From: Actinomycetes bacterium
Lineage (GTDB): Bacteria > Actinomycetota > Acidimicrobiia > Acidimicrobiales > Acidimicrobiaceae
Direction of reading: 5' to 3'
DNA: 51,125 nucleotides
Assembly (NCBI GenBank): GCA_021799035.1
Contig: JAJZBG010000013.1
Coordinates: forward strand, 1-51,125
Within the stretch, counting starts at the first letter, position 1. Each line of letters begins with the position of its first letter. The notes under the pieces were generated by a model, which was given only the letters and a program-made list of their open reading frames with translations, was not told the DNA's origin and did not search any database. The translations under genes and the position numbers were made by a program. Below, piece after piece: positions 43,075-51,119 of the stretch.

Positions 43075-44410
43075 TCTCGAGATCATTGGCGAAAAAATTG
43101 TCAACCAAGCGAGGCCGGGCGAGGAGATTGAGGCTTTTGTCGCTTGGGAAGAAGAGACAAGCATCCGAGTATACAACGGTGAAATAGAGAACCTGTCCCA
43201 GGCACAGTCAAGCGGGGTCGGCATCCGTATCGTCAATAATCATCGACAAGGATTTGCCTGGGCAGGAACTCTAGACATTTCTGCGATAGAGTTCGCTCTT
43301 TCTGAAGCTAGAGACAATGCCTCCTTTGCAACCGAGGATGAGTACCTTGGACTCGGGCTTCCAGATAACGTCGCGCCAAAAGATCTTGACCTATGGAGGA
43401 ACGAGCTCTCAAGCCACTCAACCGAAGAGAAGGTCTCGCTTGCCCTGGAACTCGAATCCGCCGTGAGAAACTCCGATAAGCGCATAAAAAGTGTGGAGTC
43501 ATCCAATTACGGGGATGTCTCATCGATTGCCACAGTGCTCACAACAACGGGGATGAAAGCAAGCTACCGCCAGACATTCAGTTTCATTACGGCCCACGCG
43601 ATTGCTGCTGAAGGAGATGAGACTCAAACCGGCGGTGGATACTCTGTCGGCCGAACACTGACGGAACTCGACATGTCCAAAGCAGCGTCAGATGCCACAA
43701 GAAGAGCGACCAGGCTCCTCGGAGCCCACAAGCCAGCGTCGTCTCGAATGACTGTCCTGTTCGATCCGCAAGTCACGACCACTCTGCTTGCAATAATTTC
43801 CGGCACGCTGTCCGGAGAGGCGGTCATCAAGGGTAGATCGCTATTCGCAGGTCGCCTGAATGAAGAGGTCGCTTCTTCGATCGTCTCTCTTGTTGACGAT
43901 CCAACAAACCCTTCTGCTTTCGGAGCATCGGCGTACGACGCTGAGGGCTACGCATCAAGAAGCAATAGCCTCATCCACGAAGGGGTTCTCCAAGGATTTC
44001 TTTATGACACATATTCTGCACGCCGTGCCGGGGTGTCAACGACTGCTTCCGCAGTTCGTGGAGGCTTCAGTTCTACCCCTGGAGTGGGAGCAAGAGCCCT
44101 GCTATTGAATCCAGGCACAAAGAGCCAACAAGAGCTGATCGAATCCATTGAGAATGGGGTGCTTGTCCAAAACATCAGTGGGGTCCACTCCGGGGTTAAT
44201 CCAATATCGGGAGACTTTTCCGTGGGTGCCGAGGGCCTGCTGATCAAGGCTGGAAGACTCGGCGCGCCGATAAAGGAGTTCACTATCGCATCTTCCCTTC
44301 AGAGGATGCTTCAGGAGGTTGTAGCCATTGGAAACGACATTGAGTGGATCCCCTCCGTAGCGGCGGGGGTAAGCATTGTCGTCGATGGGATCTCAGTTAG
44401 TGGGGTCTGA
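43067..44410 (+). CDS. tldE: TldE/PmbA-type protease subunit
   Basis: Partner of TldD in a heterodimeric peptidase. 447 residues without HExxxH, as usual for TldE. The N-terminal EAFVAWEEETSIRVYNGE and the C-terminal VNPISGDFSVGAEGLLI segments are typical. ATG 43067 lies within the last codons of tldD. Confidence 0.93.
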   Translation: MDDLEIIGEKIVNQARPGEEIEAFVAWEEETSIRVYNGEIENLSQAQSSGVGIRIVNNHRQGFAWAGTLDISAIEFALSEARDNASFATEDEYLGLGLPDNVAPKDLDLWRNELSSHSTEEKVSLALELESAVRNSDKRIKSVESSNYGDVSSIATVLTTTGMKASYRQTFSFITAHAIAAEGDETQTGGGYSVGRTLTELDMSKAASDATRRATRLLGAHKPASSRMTVLFDPQVTTTLLAIISGTLSGEAVIKGRSLFAGRLNEEVASSIVSLVDDPTNPSAFGASAYDAEGYASRSNSLIHEGVLQGFLYDTYSARRAGVSTTASAVRGGFSSTPGVGARALLLNPGTKSQQELIESIENGVLVQNISGVHSGVNPISGDFSVGAEGLLIKAGRLGAPIKEFTIASSLQRMLQEVVAIGNDIEWIPSVAAGVSIVVDGISVSGV

Positions 44411-44477
44411 CACTCACTCCCATCCTTCGGGAGAACGATGGCGATATGACGCTCTTGACAGGCCAGTGGATTCGGCG

Positions 44478-45113
44478 ATGGTCGACTGCCATACCCATAC
44501 TTATGTCTCTGGCGACTCGAACACGACAATAGATGAGTTTGTGGAAGCATTCGAAAGATCTGGACTCACACACGTGTTCGTGACTGATCACCAGAGCATC
44601 TCAGCCTACCCGCCCCTTCAAGAGGTTCTGGGTCCACAAGTAATTTGCGGACAGGAACAAAGAGTTGCCGAGGGAGAGGTAATAGGCCTATTCCTAACCA
44701 ACAAGATCCCTGCTGGCCTGAAGCTTGCCGATGCTTCGAAAGCCATCAGAGATCAGGGCGGGATTGTTTACATTTGCCATCCGCTCGACAAAAAGCGCTT
44801 CTCAATTGGCTACGGAGATCTAATTGCAGCGCTAGAAAATGAGCACGTAGACGCAATTGAATTGTACAACTCAAAATCGCTCGCAGTCGACCTCCGACTT
44901 TCCAAACTATCGTCAGAATATGGAATCCCCATGCTGGGCGGATCTGACGCCCACGTGGCAAGCGCCATAGGATCCTCGGGGGCTGCGATGCCTTGGTTTG
45001 ATTCAGCCGCCACGTTTTTAGAGGCAGCCTCTAGTGCAACAGCCTTTGGATGCCATTGCGATCCGCGAAAATCCTGGCCTCTTCGAGTAGTACCGCCTAC
45101 CCCACCGAGTTAA
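44478..45113 (+). CDS. PHP-domain metal-dependent phosphoesterase
   Basis: A PHP-fold hydrolase: MVDCHTHTYVSGDSNTT is the first metal-ligand motif (HxH), VTDHQS the second, and ICHPLDKKR and LGGSDAHVA supply further His and Asp ligands. ~211 residues from ATG 44478. The frame continues upstream through GTG 44403 to TTG 44376, overlapping tldE, and the start is not settled by a ribosome-binding site. It follows tldDE on plus and converges with the ruc-like gene by 4 bp. Substrate unknown. Confidence 0.82.
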   Translation: MVDCHTHTYVSGDSNTTIDEFVEAFERSGLTHVFVTDHQSISAYPPLQEVLGPQVICGQEQRVAEGEVIGLFLTNKIPAGLKLADASKAIRDQGGIVYICHPLDKKRFSIGYGDLIAALENEHVDAIELYNSKSLAVDLRLSKLSSEYGIPMLGGSDAHVASAIGSSGAAMPWFDSAATFLEAASSATAFGCHCDPRKSWPLRVVPPTPPS

Positions 45114-45307
45114 CTCTCCGAACTAGCCGCAGGACGTGAGTCAGTCTTGTAAAAGCCGGAGCCCTTGAACATGATCCCAACTGACCCGAATACTTTTTTC
45201 AGGCTGCCCCCGCAGACTTCGCACGTGGTGAGGGGCTCCTCTGAAAAAGACTGAAAGACGTCAAACCGCCTTTCACAACTTTTGCACATATATTCGTAGG
45301 TCGGCAC
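45110..45307 (-). CDS. ruc: FmdB-family zinc-ribbon protein, Ruc (Rv0991c)-like redox-regulated chaperone
   Basis: 65 residues: MPTYEYMCKSCERRFDV and LTTCEVCGGSLKKVF form a four-Cys zinc ribbon, followed by the FKGSGFYKTDSR motif and a Ser/Ala-rich tail. This matches what I recall of mycobacterial Rv0991c (Ruc), in which oxidation of the zinc cysteines activates a holdase chaperone. Supporting context: it lies next to galU and moeA as in Mycobacterium, and a perfect CIRCE element is 27 bp upstream, implying HrcA heat-shock control. GTG 45307 has GGAGG upstream. Chaperone activity is inferred from family and context. Confidence 0.88.
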   Translation of the reverse strand: MPTYEYMCKSCERRFDVFQSFSEEPLTTCEVCGGSLKKVFGSVGIMFKGSGFYKTDSRPAASSES

Positions 45308-45334
45308 CTACTTCCTCCAGATCGACATGCTTTC

Positions 45335-45361
45335 TTAGCACTCAACTACCCTGAGTGCTAA
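45335..45361. promoter_or_regulatory. CIRCE element (HrcA operator)
   Basis: TTAGCACTC-N9-GAGTGCTAA, an exact match to the consensus HrcA-binding inverted repeat. On the minus strand the -10-like TATGAT (45361-45366) abuts it, so HrcA would block the ruc-like transcript. In the other direction galU begins about 180 bp away and is less likely to be the target. Confidence 0.95.
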
Positions 45362-45366
45362 TCATA
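45361..45366 (-). promoter_or_regulatory. Probable -10 box of the ruc-like gene
   Basis: TATGAT with TGG just before it on the minus strand, directly touching CIRCE; transcription would start inside the operator. Confidence 0.55.
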
Positions 45367-45544
45367 CCATGGCTCACGAAAATAAGTGTCTTCCCGCTGG
45401 TAGAAGAGTTGTGCTGGCGAAAGCGTAGCATCGAGCACTGACCTTGGAATACAATGAGTTTCAAGTCGCTACGTGACGCCCAGAAGACTACCTGCCATAA
45501 TCTGTGCAGGCGGAATGAGCTAAAAGAGCGAATAAGGAGTGCGT

Positions 45545-46522
45545 GTGCATCACTTGCCAAGAAAGGCCGTAGTACCAGCCGCAGGACTCGGCACCAGACT
45601 CCTGCCGGCGACCAAGGCCCAGCCCAAAGAAATGTTGCCCCTTGTCGATCGACCTGCCATTCAGTACATCATCGAAGAGGCGGTCTCAGCTGGCTTGGAT
45701 GACATTCTGGTGATCACTGGAAAATCAAAATGGTCAATTGAAGACCACTTCGACAAATCCTTCGAACTTGAAAAGCACCTTGAGTCAAACGGAAAACTCG
45801 ACGAACTAGACCTGGTCAGGTCCATATCCGACCTTGCCGAACTACACTACGTGCGGCAGGGCGAGCCACTCGGACTGGGTCATGCCGTTTCGATGGCAAA
45901 ACAACACATTTCTGGTGAACCGTTTGCTGTTTTGCTCGCTGACGACATCATGCTCACTGGTCACCCGCTGCTAACGGACATGATCAAGCTGCACGAAGAA
46001 CACCAGTGTTCGATCCTCGCTCTCATGGAGGTTCCGCAAGAAGACATATCTCTCTATGGTTGCGTGGCGCATGAACCCATTGACGAGACAGGGACTGTAA
46101 AAGTGACAGGCGTTGTCGAAAAACCAGACCCGACAGAGGCACCGTCCAACCTCGCGGTGATTGGACGGTACATCTTTACCCCAGAAATTTTCGACTGTCT
46201 CGATCAGACTCCTCCTGGCCGAAACGGAGAGATACAGCTCACTGATGCAATCTCACTGCTCATCGAGGATCAGCCAGTTCTTGGATACGTCATAAAGAAT
46301 GGTCGTTTTGACGTCGGAACCAAGATTGATTACCTCAAGGCTATTGTTGAGCTGGCACTTGTACGGGAGGACCTCGGACACGAGTTCCTTGGCATTCTCA
46401 AGCAGATCGTTAGCCGCTTTGATGACGATAGCTCAACGGAGAATTCGCAAAGGAAGGTGCACGACACCTTGAGAAGGGTTATGCGCCGCTTTGAGCACAA
46501 GCAAAGATCTAAGCGAAACTGA
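45545..46522 (+). CDS. galU: UTP-glucose-1-phosphate uridylyltransferase
   Basis: Makes UDP-glucose from UTP and glucose-1-phosphate for cell-envelope and trehalose synthesis. ~325 residues. N-terminal VVPAAGLGTRLLPATKAQPKE is the nucleotide-binding signature; VVEKPDPTEAPSNLAVIGRY follows. GTG 45545 is chosen with AAGGAG 5 nt upstream; the earlier GTG at 45539 overlaps that site. A TACAAT at 45450-45455 could be the -10 of its promoter. First gene of the galU-moeA-moaA-moaC-GlpR cluster. Confidence 0.95.
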   Translation: MHHLPRKAVVPAAGLGTRLLPATKAQPKEMLPLVDRPAIQYIIEEAVSAGLDDILVITGKSKWSIEDHFDKSFELEKHLESNGKLDELDLVRSISDLAELHYVRQGEPLGLGHAVSMAKQHISGEPFAVLLADDIMLTGHPLLTDMIKLHEEHQCSILALMEVPQEDISLYGCVAHEPIDETGTVKVTGVVEKPDPTEAPSNLAVIGRYIFTPEIFDCLDQTPPGRNGEIQLTDAISLLIEDQPVLGYVIKNGRFDVGTKIDYLKAIVELALVREDLGHEFLGILKQIVSRFDDDSSTENSQRKVHDTLRRVMRRFEHKQRSKRN

Positions 46523-46562
46523 TATCGCGCAACACTAGAAAAGCACAAATTAGGAACATGCC

Positions 46563-47783
46563 ATGATTGAACTCAGACAAGCACAAGAGATTGTGCTCAG
46601 CAACATCAGCTCCCTACCCGTGAAGATGGCTCCTCTGGCTGACTGCGATGGGCTGGTCACCGTGACAGAAATATACTCCGACGAATCAATACCCCCGTTT
46701 GACAACACTGCGGTTGACGGTTTCGCGCTCAACTTCAATGCAGTGCAATCTGGCACCAGAGAGTTTGAAATTCTCGGCACGATCGCCGCCGGCGACGTAG
46801 GAGACATACCCATCACGGCTTCATCCGCGGTCCGGATCATGACCGGAGCGCCACTGCCGCCTGGTGCAGACTGCGTTCTTATGGTCGAAGATTCGTCGGT
46901 GAGCGAACGAAATGGGAAGAGCTACCTCGCGTTCCGAAAGGCGCTTTCCAGGTATGAAAATGTGAGAGAGTCAGGAAGCGACATCAAGAAGGGACAACTG
47001 CTCTTTGCCCCAAACACCGAACTTTCCCCCGGGCACTTGGGAGTTCTTGCCAGCCTGGGTATCCATGAGGTAAGCATCTTTCCGCGTGCCCGAGTTGGAG
47101 TGCTATCGACAGGAAGCGAGCTCACAAACGAAGCCGGGCCGTTGCTTCCTGGACAGATTCGGGATTCAAATCGACCGACACTAGCAAGTCTTGTAAGAGA
47201 GATGGGTGCAGTGCCCATCGATATGGGAACTATACCAGACGATCCAAAGAAGCTTCGAGAAGCTTTTTTGGATGCATCATCGAGATGCGATGTCATCCTC
47301 TCGTCAGGAGGAGTGAGTGTCGGAGATTTTGACTACACAAAGCAAATTCTTGACGAACTCTCTGACGGCACGATGTCATGGATGCAGATTGCTATCAAGC
47401 CGGCCAAGCCTTTTGCGTTCGGTCTAATCGGATCGACTCCGGTGTTTGGACTTCCAGGCAACCCTGTTTCCTCAGCGGTATCCTTTGAGCTTCTTGCACG
47501 TCCAGCGATCCGAAAGATGATGGGGCATCTCAAGCTGTTCAGAACCCCTGTTCGCGCGATATCAGAAGCTGACCTCAGACGACGGCCGGACGAAAAGATC
47601 CACTTCATGAGAGTGACGGCGAAACTCGAATCGGATGGACGGGTCCACATTGAGCCGAAGTCAGAACAGTCAAGCCACCTCCTCTACTCCATGGCAAACT
47701 CTAACGCCTTGGCGATTGTCCCAGATGGCCCAGGATATAAGTCTGGAGACGAAGTAGAGACCCTGGTTCTGCGCGAACTCTGA
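46563..47783 (+). CDS. moeA: Molybdopterin molybdenumtransferase (gephyrin-like, Glp candidate)
   Basis: Inserts molybdate into molybdopterin-AMP. 406 residues in MoeA domain order: FDNTAVDGFAL, GDVGDIP, RIMTGAPLPPGADCV, then the MogA-like fold with STGSELT and SSGGVSVGDFD, and FGLPGNPVSSAVSF. AGGAAC precedes the ATG. In Corynebacterium the MoeA-like Glp encoded by galU's neighbour pairs with the membrane protein GlpR in cell division; a GlpR-like gene lies three genes downstream here. With moaA and moaC adjacent, a true cofactor role is equally likely. Confidence 0.93.
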   Translation: MIELRQAQEIVLSNISSLPVKMAPLADCDGLVTVTEIYSDESIPPFDNTAVDGFALNFNAVQSGTREFEILGTIAAGDVGDIPITASSAVRIMTGAPLPPGADCVLMVEDSSVSERNGKSYLAFRKALSRYENVRESGSDIKKGQLLFAPNTELSPGHLGVLASLGIHEVSIFPRARVGVLSTGSELTNEAGPLLPGQIRDSNRPTLASLVREMGAVPIDMGTIPDDPKKLREAFLDASSRCDVILSSGGVSVGDFDYTKQILDELSDGTMSWMQIAIKPAKPFAFGLIGSTPVFGLPGNPVSSAVSFELLARPAIRKMMGHLKLFRTPVRAISEADLRRRPDEKIHFMRVTAKLESDGRVHIEPKSEQSSHLLYSMANSNALAIVPDGPGYKSGDEVETLVLREL

Positions 47784-47856
47784 CATAGCTCAGTCTTTAG
47801 CCCTAATTCATCCTGAAACGAGGTCTGCATGCGGCAGCACCCTTGAACTCTTAAAG

Positions 47857-47862
47857 TAGGCT
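47857..47862 (+). promoter_or_regulatory. Putative -10 box of a leaderless moaA transcript
   Basis: TAGGCT, 6 nt before the moaA GTG, which lacks a Shine-Dalgarno; fits TANNNT with the start at GTG. Confidence 0.4.
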
Positions 47863-47868
47863 TTAATC

Positions 47869-48885
47869 GTGTCTTCGAAAAGCTTTACTCCACTTATCGA
47901 TCCCTATGCACGACGCGTACGAGACCTCAGGATTTCGATAACAGACAGATGCAACTTCAGATGCACCTATTGCATGCCTGAAAAAGGTCTTCAATGGCTT
48001 GACAGAGCCGAAATATTGTCATTCGAAGAAATCACCAGGTTGGCACGCATTTTCGTTGAGAGATTCGACTTCGACGGGATCAGGCTGACTGGTGGCGAAC
48101 CAACGGTCCGAGCCGATCTTCCCGTGCTCATGGAGAAGCTCTCCAGCCTTCATGTCCCCTCAACGGGACTCCCCGTGGATTTGGCAATGACCACAAACGG
48201 CTCATCGCTGAGGCTGATAGCCCGGGACCTGAAAAATACGGGTCTCAACAGGCTGAATATCTCTCTGGACTCTCTAGATCCAAAGACATTTGCAACGATG
48301 ACCCGACGCGATCATCTTGACAAGGTGTTGGATGGCATCGACGCAGCCATCGAGGCTGGATTTTCTCCGATAAAGATCAATATCGTGATGATCAGAGGCG
48401 TCAACGATGGAGAGATTGTCGACTTCGCAACGTTTGGGCGGCAAATGGGAGTGCAGCCTCGATTCATCGAATTCATGCCACTAGATGCTGATGGCGCTTG
48501 GAACATCGACAAGGTGGTGCCGGCGGATGAAATCGTAGAGAGAATAAACCAGGTCTATCCGCTCTCTCCGGTGGTCCACGGTCCTGAGCCAGCTCAACGT
48601 TTTGCTTACCAGGATGGAGCAGGCGAGATTGGCGTGATTCCTTCTGTGACAAAGCCTTTCTGCGCAAACTGCGACAGAGTTCGCATAACAGCTGAAGGCA
48701 AGTTTATGACCTGCTTATTCGCAATCAGGGAATTCGATCTTAGAAAGACGCTTCGATCGGGCGGAAGCGACGACGAGATAATGGACGAGATCCAAGCGGC
48801 GATCGGAACAAAGTGGGCTGGTCATAGTATAGGAAATGTGAACTTCGTAAGGCCGCCAAGATCAATGAGCCAAATTGGCGGGTAG
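47869..48885 (+). CDS. moaA: GTP 3',8-cyclase
   Basis: A radical-SAM enzyme that, with MoaC, makes cyclic pyranopterin monophosphate, the first step of molybdenum cofactor synthesis. 338 residues. CNFRCTYC near the N terminus binds the SAM [4Fe-4S] cluster, and FCANCDRVRITAEGKFMTC near the C terminus binds the second cluster. The C-terminal double Gly, needed for activity in this family, is present as IGG. It is followed by a terminator that includes the stop codon. Confidence 0.96.
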   Translation: MSSKSFTPLIDPYARRVRDLRISITDRCNFRCTYCMPEKGLQWLDRAEILSFEEITRLARIFVERFDFDGIRLTGGEPTVRADLPVLMEKLSSLHVPSTGLPVDLAMTTNGSSLRLIARDLKNTGLNRLNISLDSLDPKTFATMTRRDHLDKVLDGIDAAIEAGFSPIKINIVMIRGVNDGEIVDFATFGRQMGVQPRFIEFMPLDADGAWNIDKVVPADEIVERINQVYPLSPVVHGPEPAQRFAYQDGAGEIGVIPSVTKPFCANCDRVRITAEGKFMTCLFAIREFDLRKTLRSGGSDDEIMDEIQAAIGTKWAGHSIGNVNFVRPPRSMSQIGG

Positions 48886-48912
48886 GGTGCGATGCACCTT
48901 ACCCGGATTTTT
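48879..48912 (+). terminator. Strong terminator covering the moaA stop codon
   Basis: A 12-bp stem with one G-U pair (48879-48890 with 48894-48905), 3-nt loop, then five U (48908-48912). The TAG stop (48883-48885) is in the 5' arm, so a ribosome ending moaA translation would melt it. Confidence 0.85.
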
Positions 48913-48965
48913 GAAGTGAAAGAACTCGAAGCAAGAAATAGCTAGAAAGGCCCTGGATTTCACCT

Positions 48966-49472
48966 ATGTCAGACCGTAGCCTCACCCATCTAGACCCACT
49001 TGGCCGTGCCAGGATGGTCGATGTAACTCCAAAAGAACCGACTCATCGTAGGGCAACCGCCAGATGCAAGGTCTTCATGCTTCCCGAAACTACGGTGAAG
49101 GTCGCTAGCAATGCGATCACAAAAGGTGACGTGTTGGGAGCGGCAAGAATTGCGGGAATCCAGGCTGCTAAGCGCACCCCTGATCTAATCCCCTTGTGTC
49201 ATCCACTCCTTGTGGGATCGGTCTATATCAATTTCACAATTGGTGATGACTATGTCGAAATCGAGAGCCAAGTAGAGACAGTAGATCGCACCGGCGTTGA
49301 GATGGAAGCGCTTACGGCGTGTTCTGTAGCCGCCCTCACGGTGTACGACATGTGCAAGTCAGCCGATAGAACAATGGTTATTGGCGAGCTGGCACTATGG
49401 GAGAAGGTGGGCGGCAAATCAGGCATATGGAAGCGACCGGGTGCCGAGTCGCTTCCAGAACTCAGCCTTTAG
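48966..49472 (+). CDS. moaC: Cyclic pyranopterin monophosphate synthase
   Basis: Converts the MoaA product 3',8-cH2GTP into cPMP. 168 residues: MVDVTPKEPTHRRATA, PLCHPLLV with the active-site His, and TGVEMEALTACSVAALTVYDMCKS with catalytic Lys/Asp-rich context. 80 bp after moaA, beyond its terminator. Confidence 0.96.
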   Translation: MSDRSLTHLDPLGRARMVDVTPKEPTHRRATARCKVFMLPETTVKVASNAITKGDVLGAARIAGIQAAKRTPDLIPLCHPLLVGSVYINFTIGDDYVEIESQVETVDRTGVEMEALTACSVAALTVYDMCKSADRTMVIGELALWEKVGGKSGIWKRPGAESLPELSL

Positions 49473-49603
49473 TTTTCCACAGATTAACGAATTCCGTACC
49501 TTCAATGAGCGCCTGTAGTAATAATTAGGCGAATATCGAGCACGCACGCATCTCGGTTGATATATTTGTAATTACACATATGTAGTTAAGGGAATTCGGG
49601 GAA

Positions 49604-50104
49604 ATGCTTCTGGCGATTGTTGCATCAATGTGGGCTGCGGTGATCACCATTCCGCTCATTGTGAGATGGAGAGACTCACGTCACATAACATCTGTGGGAA
49701 ATTTCTCCAAATCGCTCGGAGTCCTTGGACACCAGTGTTCTACGTCGATGACCGCGATACCTGGGCGACAAGCTGTTCGCAAATCCTCATGGACAATCCT
49801 GACCAAGTTTGGGCGGGTTGAACCAGAAGTTGTGTTGCAGGACCGCTACCGCCTTACCACGTCAACCTGGCACCCGAGCAGAGTAATCAGGTACAAGACA
49901 AGGGTCTCCCGCCTCGCCCGTCAACAAATGATCAGACGTCGCAAGAACGTCTTGTTCAGCCTTCTGGGGTCGACTTTATTCTTATTCGCTTTGAACCTGA
50001 TGCTCGGGTCTCGCATTGTAGAGCTTTTGACTCTGCTCACCTTTCTTGCTCTGATTTCCTACATCGGCCTGCTGATTCAGTTCAAAAAGGCTGCATTCAA
50101 TTAA
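49604..50104 (+). CDS. GlpR/SepX-like membrane protein (candidate divisome protein)
   Basis: 166 residues with one N-terminal membrane helix (about 3-20) and two C-terminal ones (about 116-134, 138-158), joined by a basic cytosolic region. The block following helix 1 (RDSRHITSVGNFSKSLGVLG) resembles the conserved N-terminal block of actinobacterial GlpR/SepX as I recall it. Its position after galU-moeA-moaA-moaC matches the known galU-glp-rimJ-glpR order of Corynebacterium/Mycobacterium with molybdenum genes in place of rimJ. If so it is a receptor for the MoeA-like Glp at the division site. It is shorter than the mycobacterial form. Without a database search this stays a candidate. Confidence 0.6.
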   Translation: MLLAIVASMWAAVITIPLIVRWRDSRHITSVGNFSKSLGVLGHQCSTSMTAIPGRQAVRKSSWTILTKFGRVEPEVVLQDRYRLTTSTWHPSRVIRYKTRVSRLARQQMIRRRKNVLFSLLGSTLFLFALNLMLGSRIVELLTLLTFLALISYIGLLIQFKKAAFN

Positions 50105-50162
50105 TCCTTGCGCTAATTAGGACTCCAGTGACGACCTTGGCGAGTAAAATCGAACCTTGCCC

Positions 50163-50235
50163 GGGGGTGTAGCTCAGCTGGTAGAGCGCTACGTTCGCAA
50201 CGTAGAAGTCGGCGGTTCGAGTCCGCTCACCTCCA
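50163..50235 (+). tRNA. tRNA-Ala (anticodon CGC)
   Basis: Complete cloverleaf: 7-bp acceptor stem GGGGGTG/CACCTCC with the G3-U70 identity pair of alanine tRNA, D-arm AGCTCAGCTGGTAGAGCG, anticodon stem CTACG/CGTAG with loop TTCGCAA (anticodon CGC, reading GCG), T-arm with TTCGAGT. Discriminator A is followed by CC, then G, so the CCA end is not fully encoded. Confidence 0.97.
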
Positions 50236-50369
50236 CCGGATCATTCTCCCGGAGTTTCGAAGTCTGTGACGCACCTCGGAACGTCGGACCAGGGCGGTTT
50301 ACCGCACTACCGAAAATCAATTCCGAAGTCTGAACGAGACGCTGATCTACCGGATCATCACTGTTGAAA

Positions 50370-50927
50370 ATGGATCAGTCCAGCGCCCATAATGTTCTTA
50401 TGAACCGCGATGCAGGAAGCGTACTTTCGAAAATACTCCTCTCGATAGTATTCGTAGTGCTGCTCGTCATAGCAGCACTGATCCCATATCTTGTTATGCA
50501 ACGCAAGGTCGACAACCTCAACATACAGATATTGAACCTCAAGACAGAGCTGGCTAAAAAGGCTCCTATTCCAGAGCCAACAAGCTACGAATTCACCTCT
50601 CCGAAAGGAGTGCATATGACCATTTATTACCCGACGCCCAACTCAAAGGTTTCGAGTCCTGTTGGAATCATTGGAGAAGTACCGGGCAACTGGTCGTTCG
50701 AAGCCAGCTTTCCTATCAAGCTTGAAGATGGCTCGGGGAGAATCATAGCCCAGACCAACGCGCATCTGCTCGGAGACTGGATGACCAGCCAGCCCGTTCC
50801 ATTCTCATCCCAGTTAATTTTCAGCACGTCTTCCAAGGGTACTGGGAAGTTAGTGCTTCAAAAAGACAATCCGTCCGGGTTACCCGAAAATGAGGATTCA
50901 GTTAGCATTCCTGTGAATTTTGGTTGA
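50370..50927 (+). CDS. Membrane-anchored Gmad2-domain protein
   Basis: About 185 residues from ATG 50370. One membrane helix (about 21-43), a short heptad-like segment (45-64), then an extracellular immunoglobulin-like Gmad2 domain: YYPTPNSKVSSPVGIIGEVP at its start and DNPSGLPENEDSVSIPVNF at its end. Gmad2 was first noted in spore-germination proteins, but also occurs in other Gram-positive surface proteins; its ligand is unknown. No Shine-Dalgarno is seen; an in-frame TTG lies two codons upstream. 134 bp after tRNA-Ala. Confidence 0.8.
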   Translation: MDQSSAHNVLMNRDAGSVLSKILLSIVFVVLLVIAALIPYLVMQRKVDNLNIQILNLKTELAKKAPIPEPTSYEFTSPKGVHMTIYYPTPNSKVSSPVGIIGEVPGNWSFEASFPIKLEDGSGRIIAQTNAHLLGDWMTSQPVPFSSQLIFSTSSKGTGKLVLQKDNPSGLPENEDSVSIPVNFG

Positions 50928-50930
50928 ACC

Positions 50931-51119
50931 TTGGACTCTGAACCACTTCAGACACTCGCTTATTGCACAGTCCGTCTCAAGCAGCAACAAAGCGAATCTG
51001 ATCGCTCTGCGCGGCAAACCCCGTCCGTGAGGGCGGGGAAGGATGATGCTAACGGCGTAGCCGTTACAAGGTGTATCGCATTATCTGTGTCACACCCAGG
51101 AGCTAGGGTAATACCGTGA
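50931..51119 (+). pseudogene. Possible relic of a TnpB (IS200/IS605-type) 3' end with omega-RNA-like hairpins
   Basis: The frame from 50931 ends in RQTPSVRAGKDDANG, which resembles the low-complexity tails of TnpB ORFs as I remember them. At DNA level it holds two tandem hairpins: CCCCGTCC-GTGA-GGGCGGGG (51020-51039, one G-U pair, GNRA loop) and TAACGGC-GTA-GCCGTTA (51051-51067). Such CCCCG-rich hairpins occur at the 3' end of tnpB, where the guide RNA scaffold is encoded. The catalytic body of tnpB is absent upstream, where the Gmad2 gene lies. It may be a solo element end, or chance. Confidence 0.3.

Noticed and set aside
50238-50340. CRISPR-like or other array after the tRNA
   Set aside because: Only two short repeats with unequal spacing; no array structure anywhere in the window.
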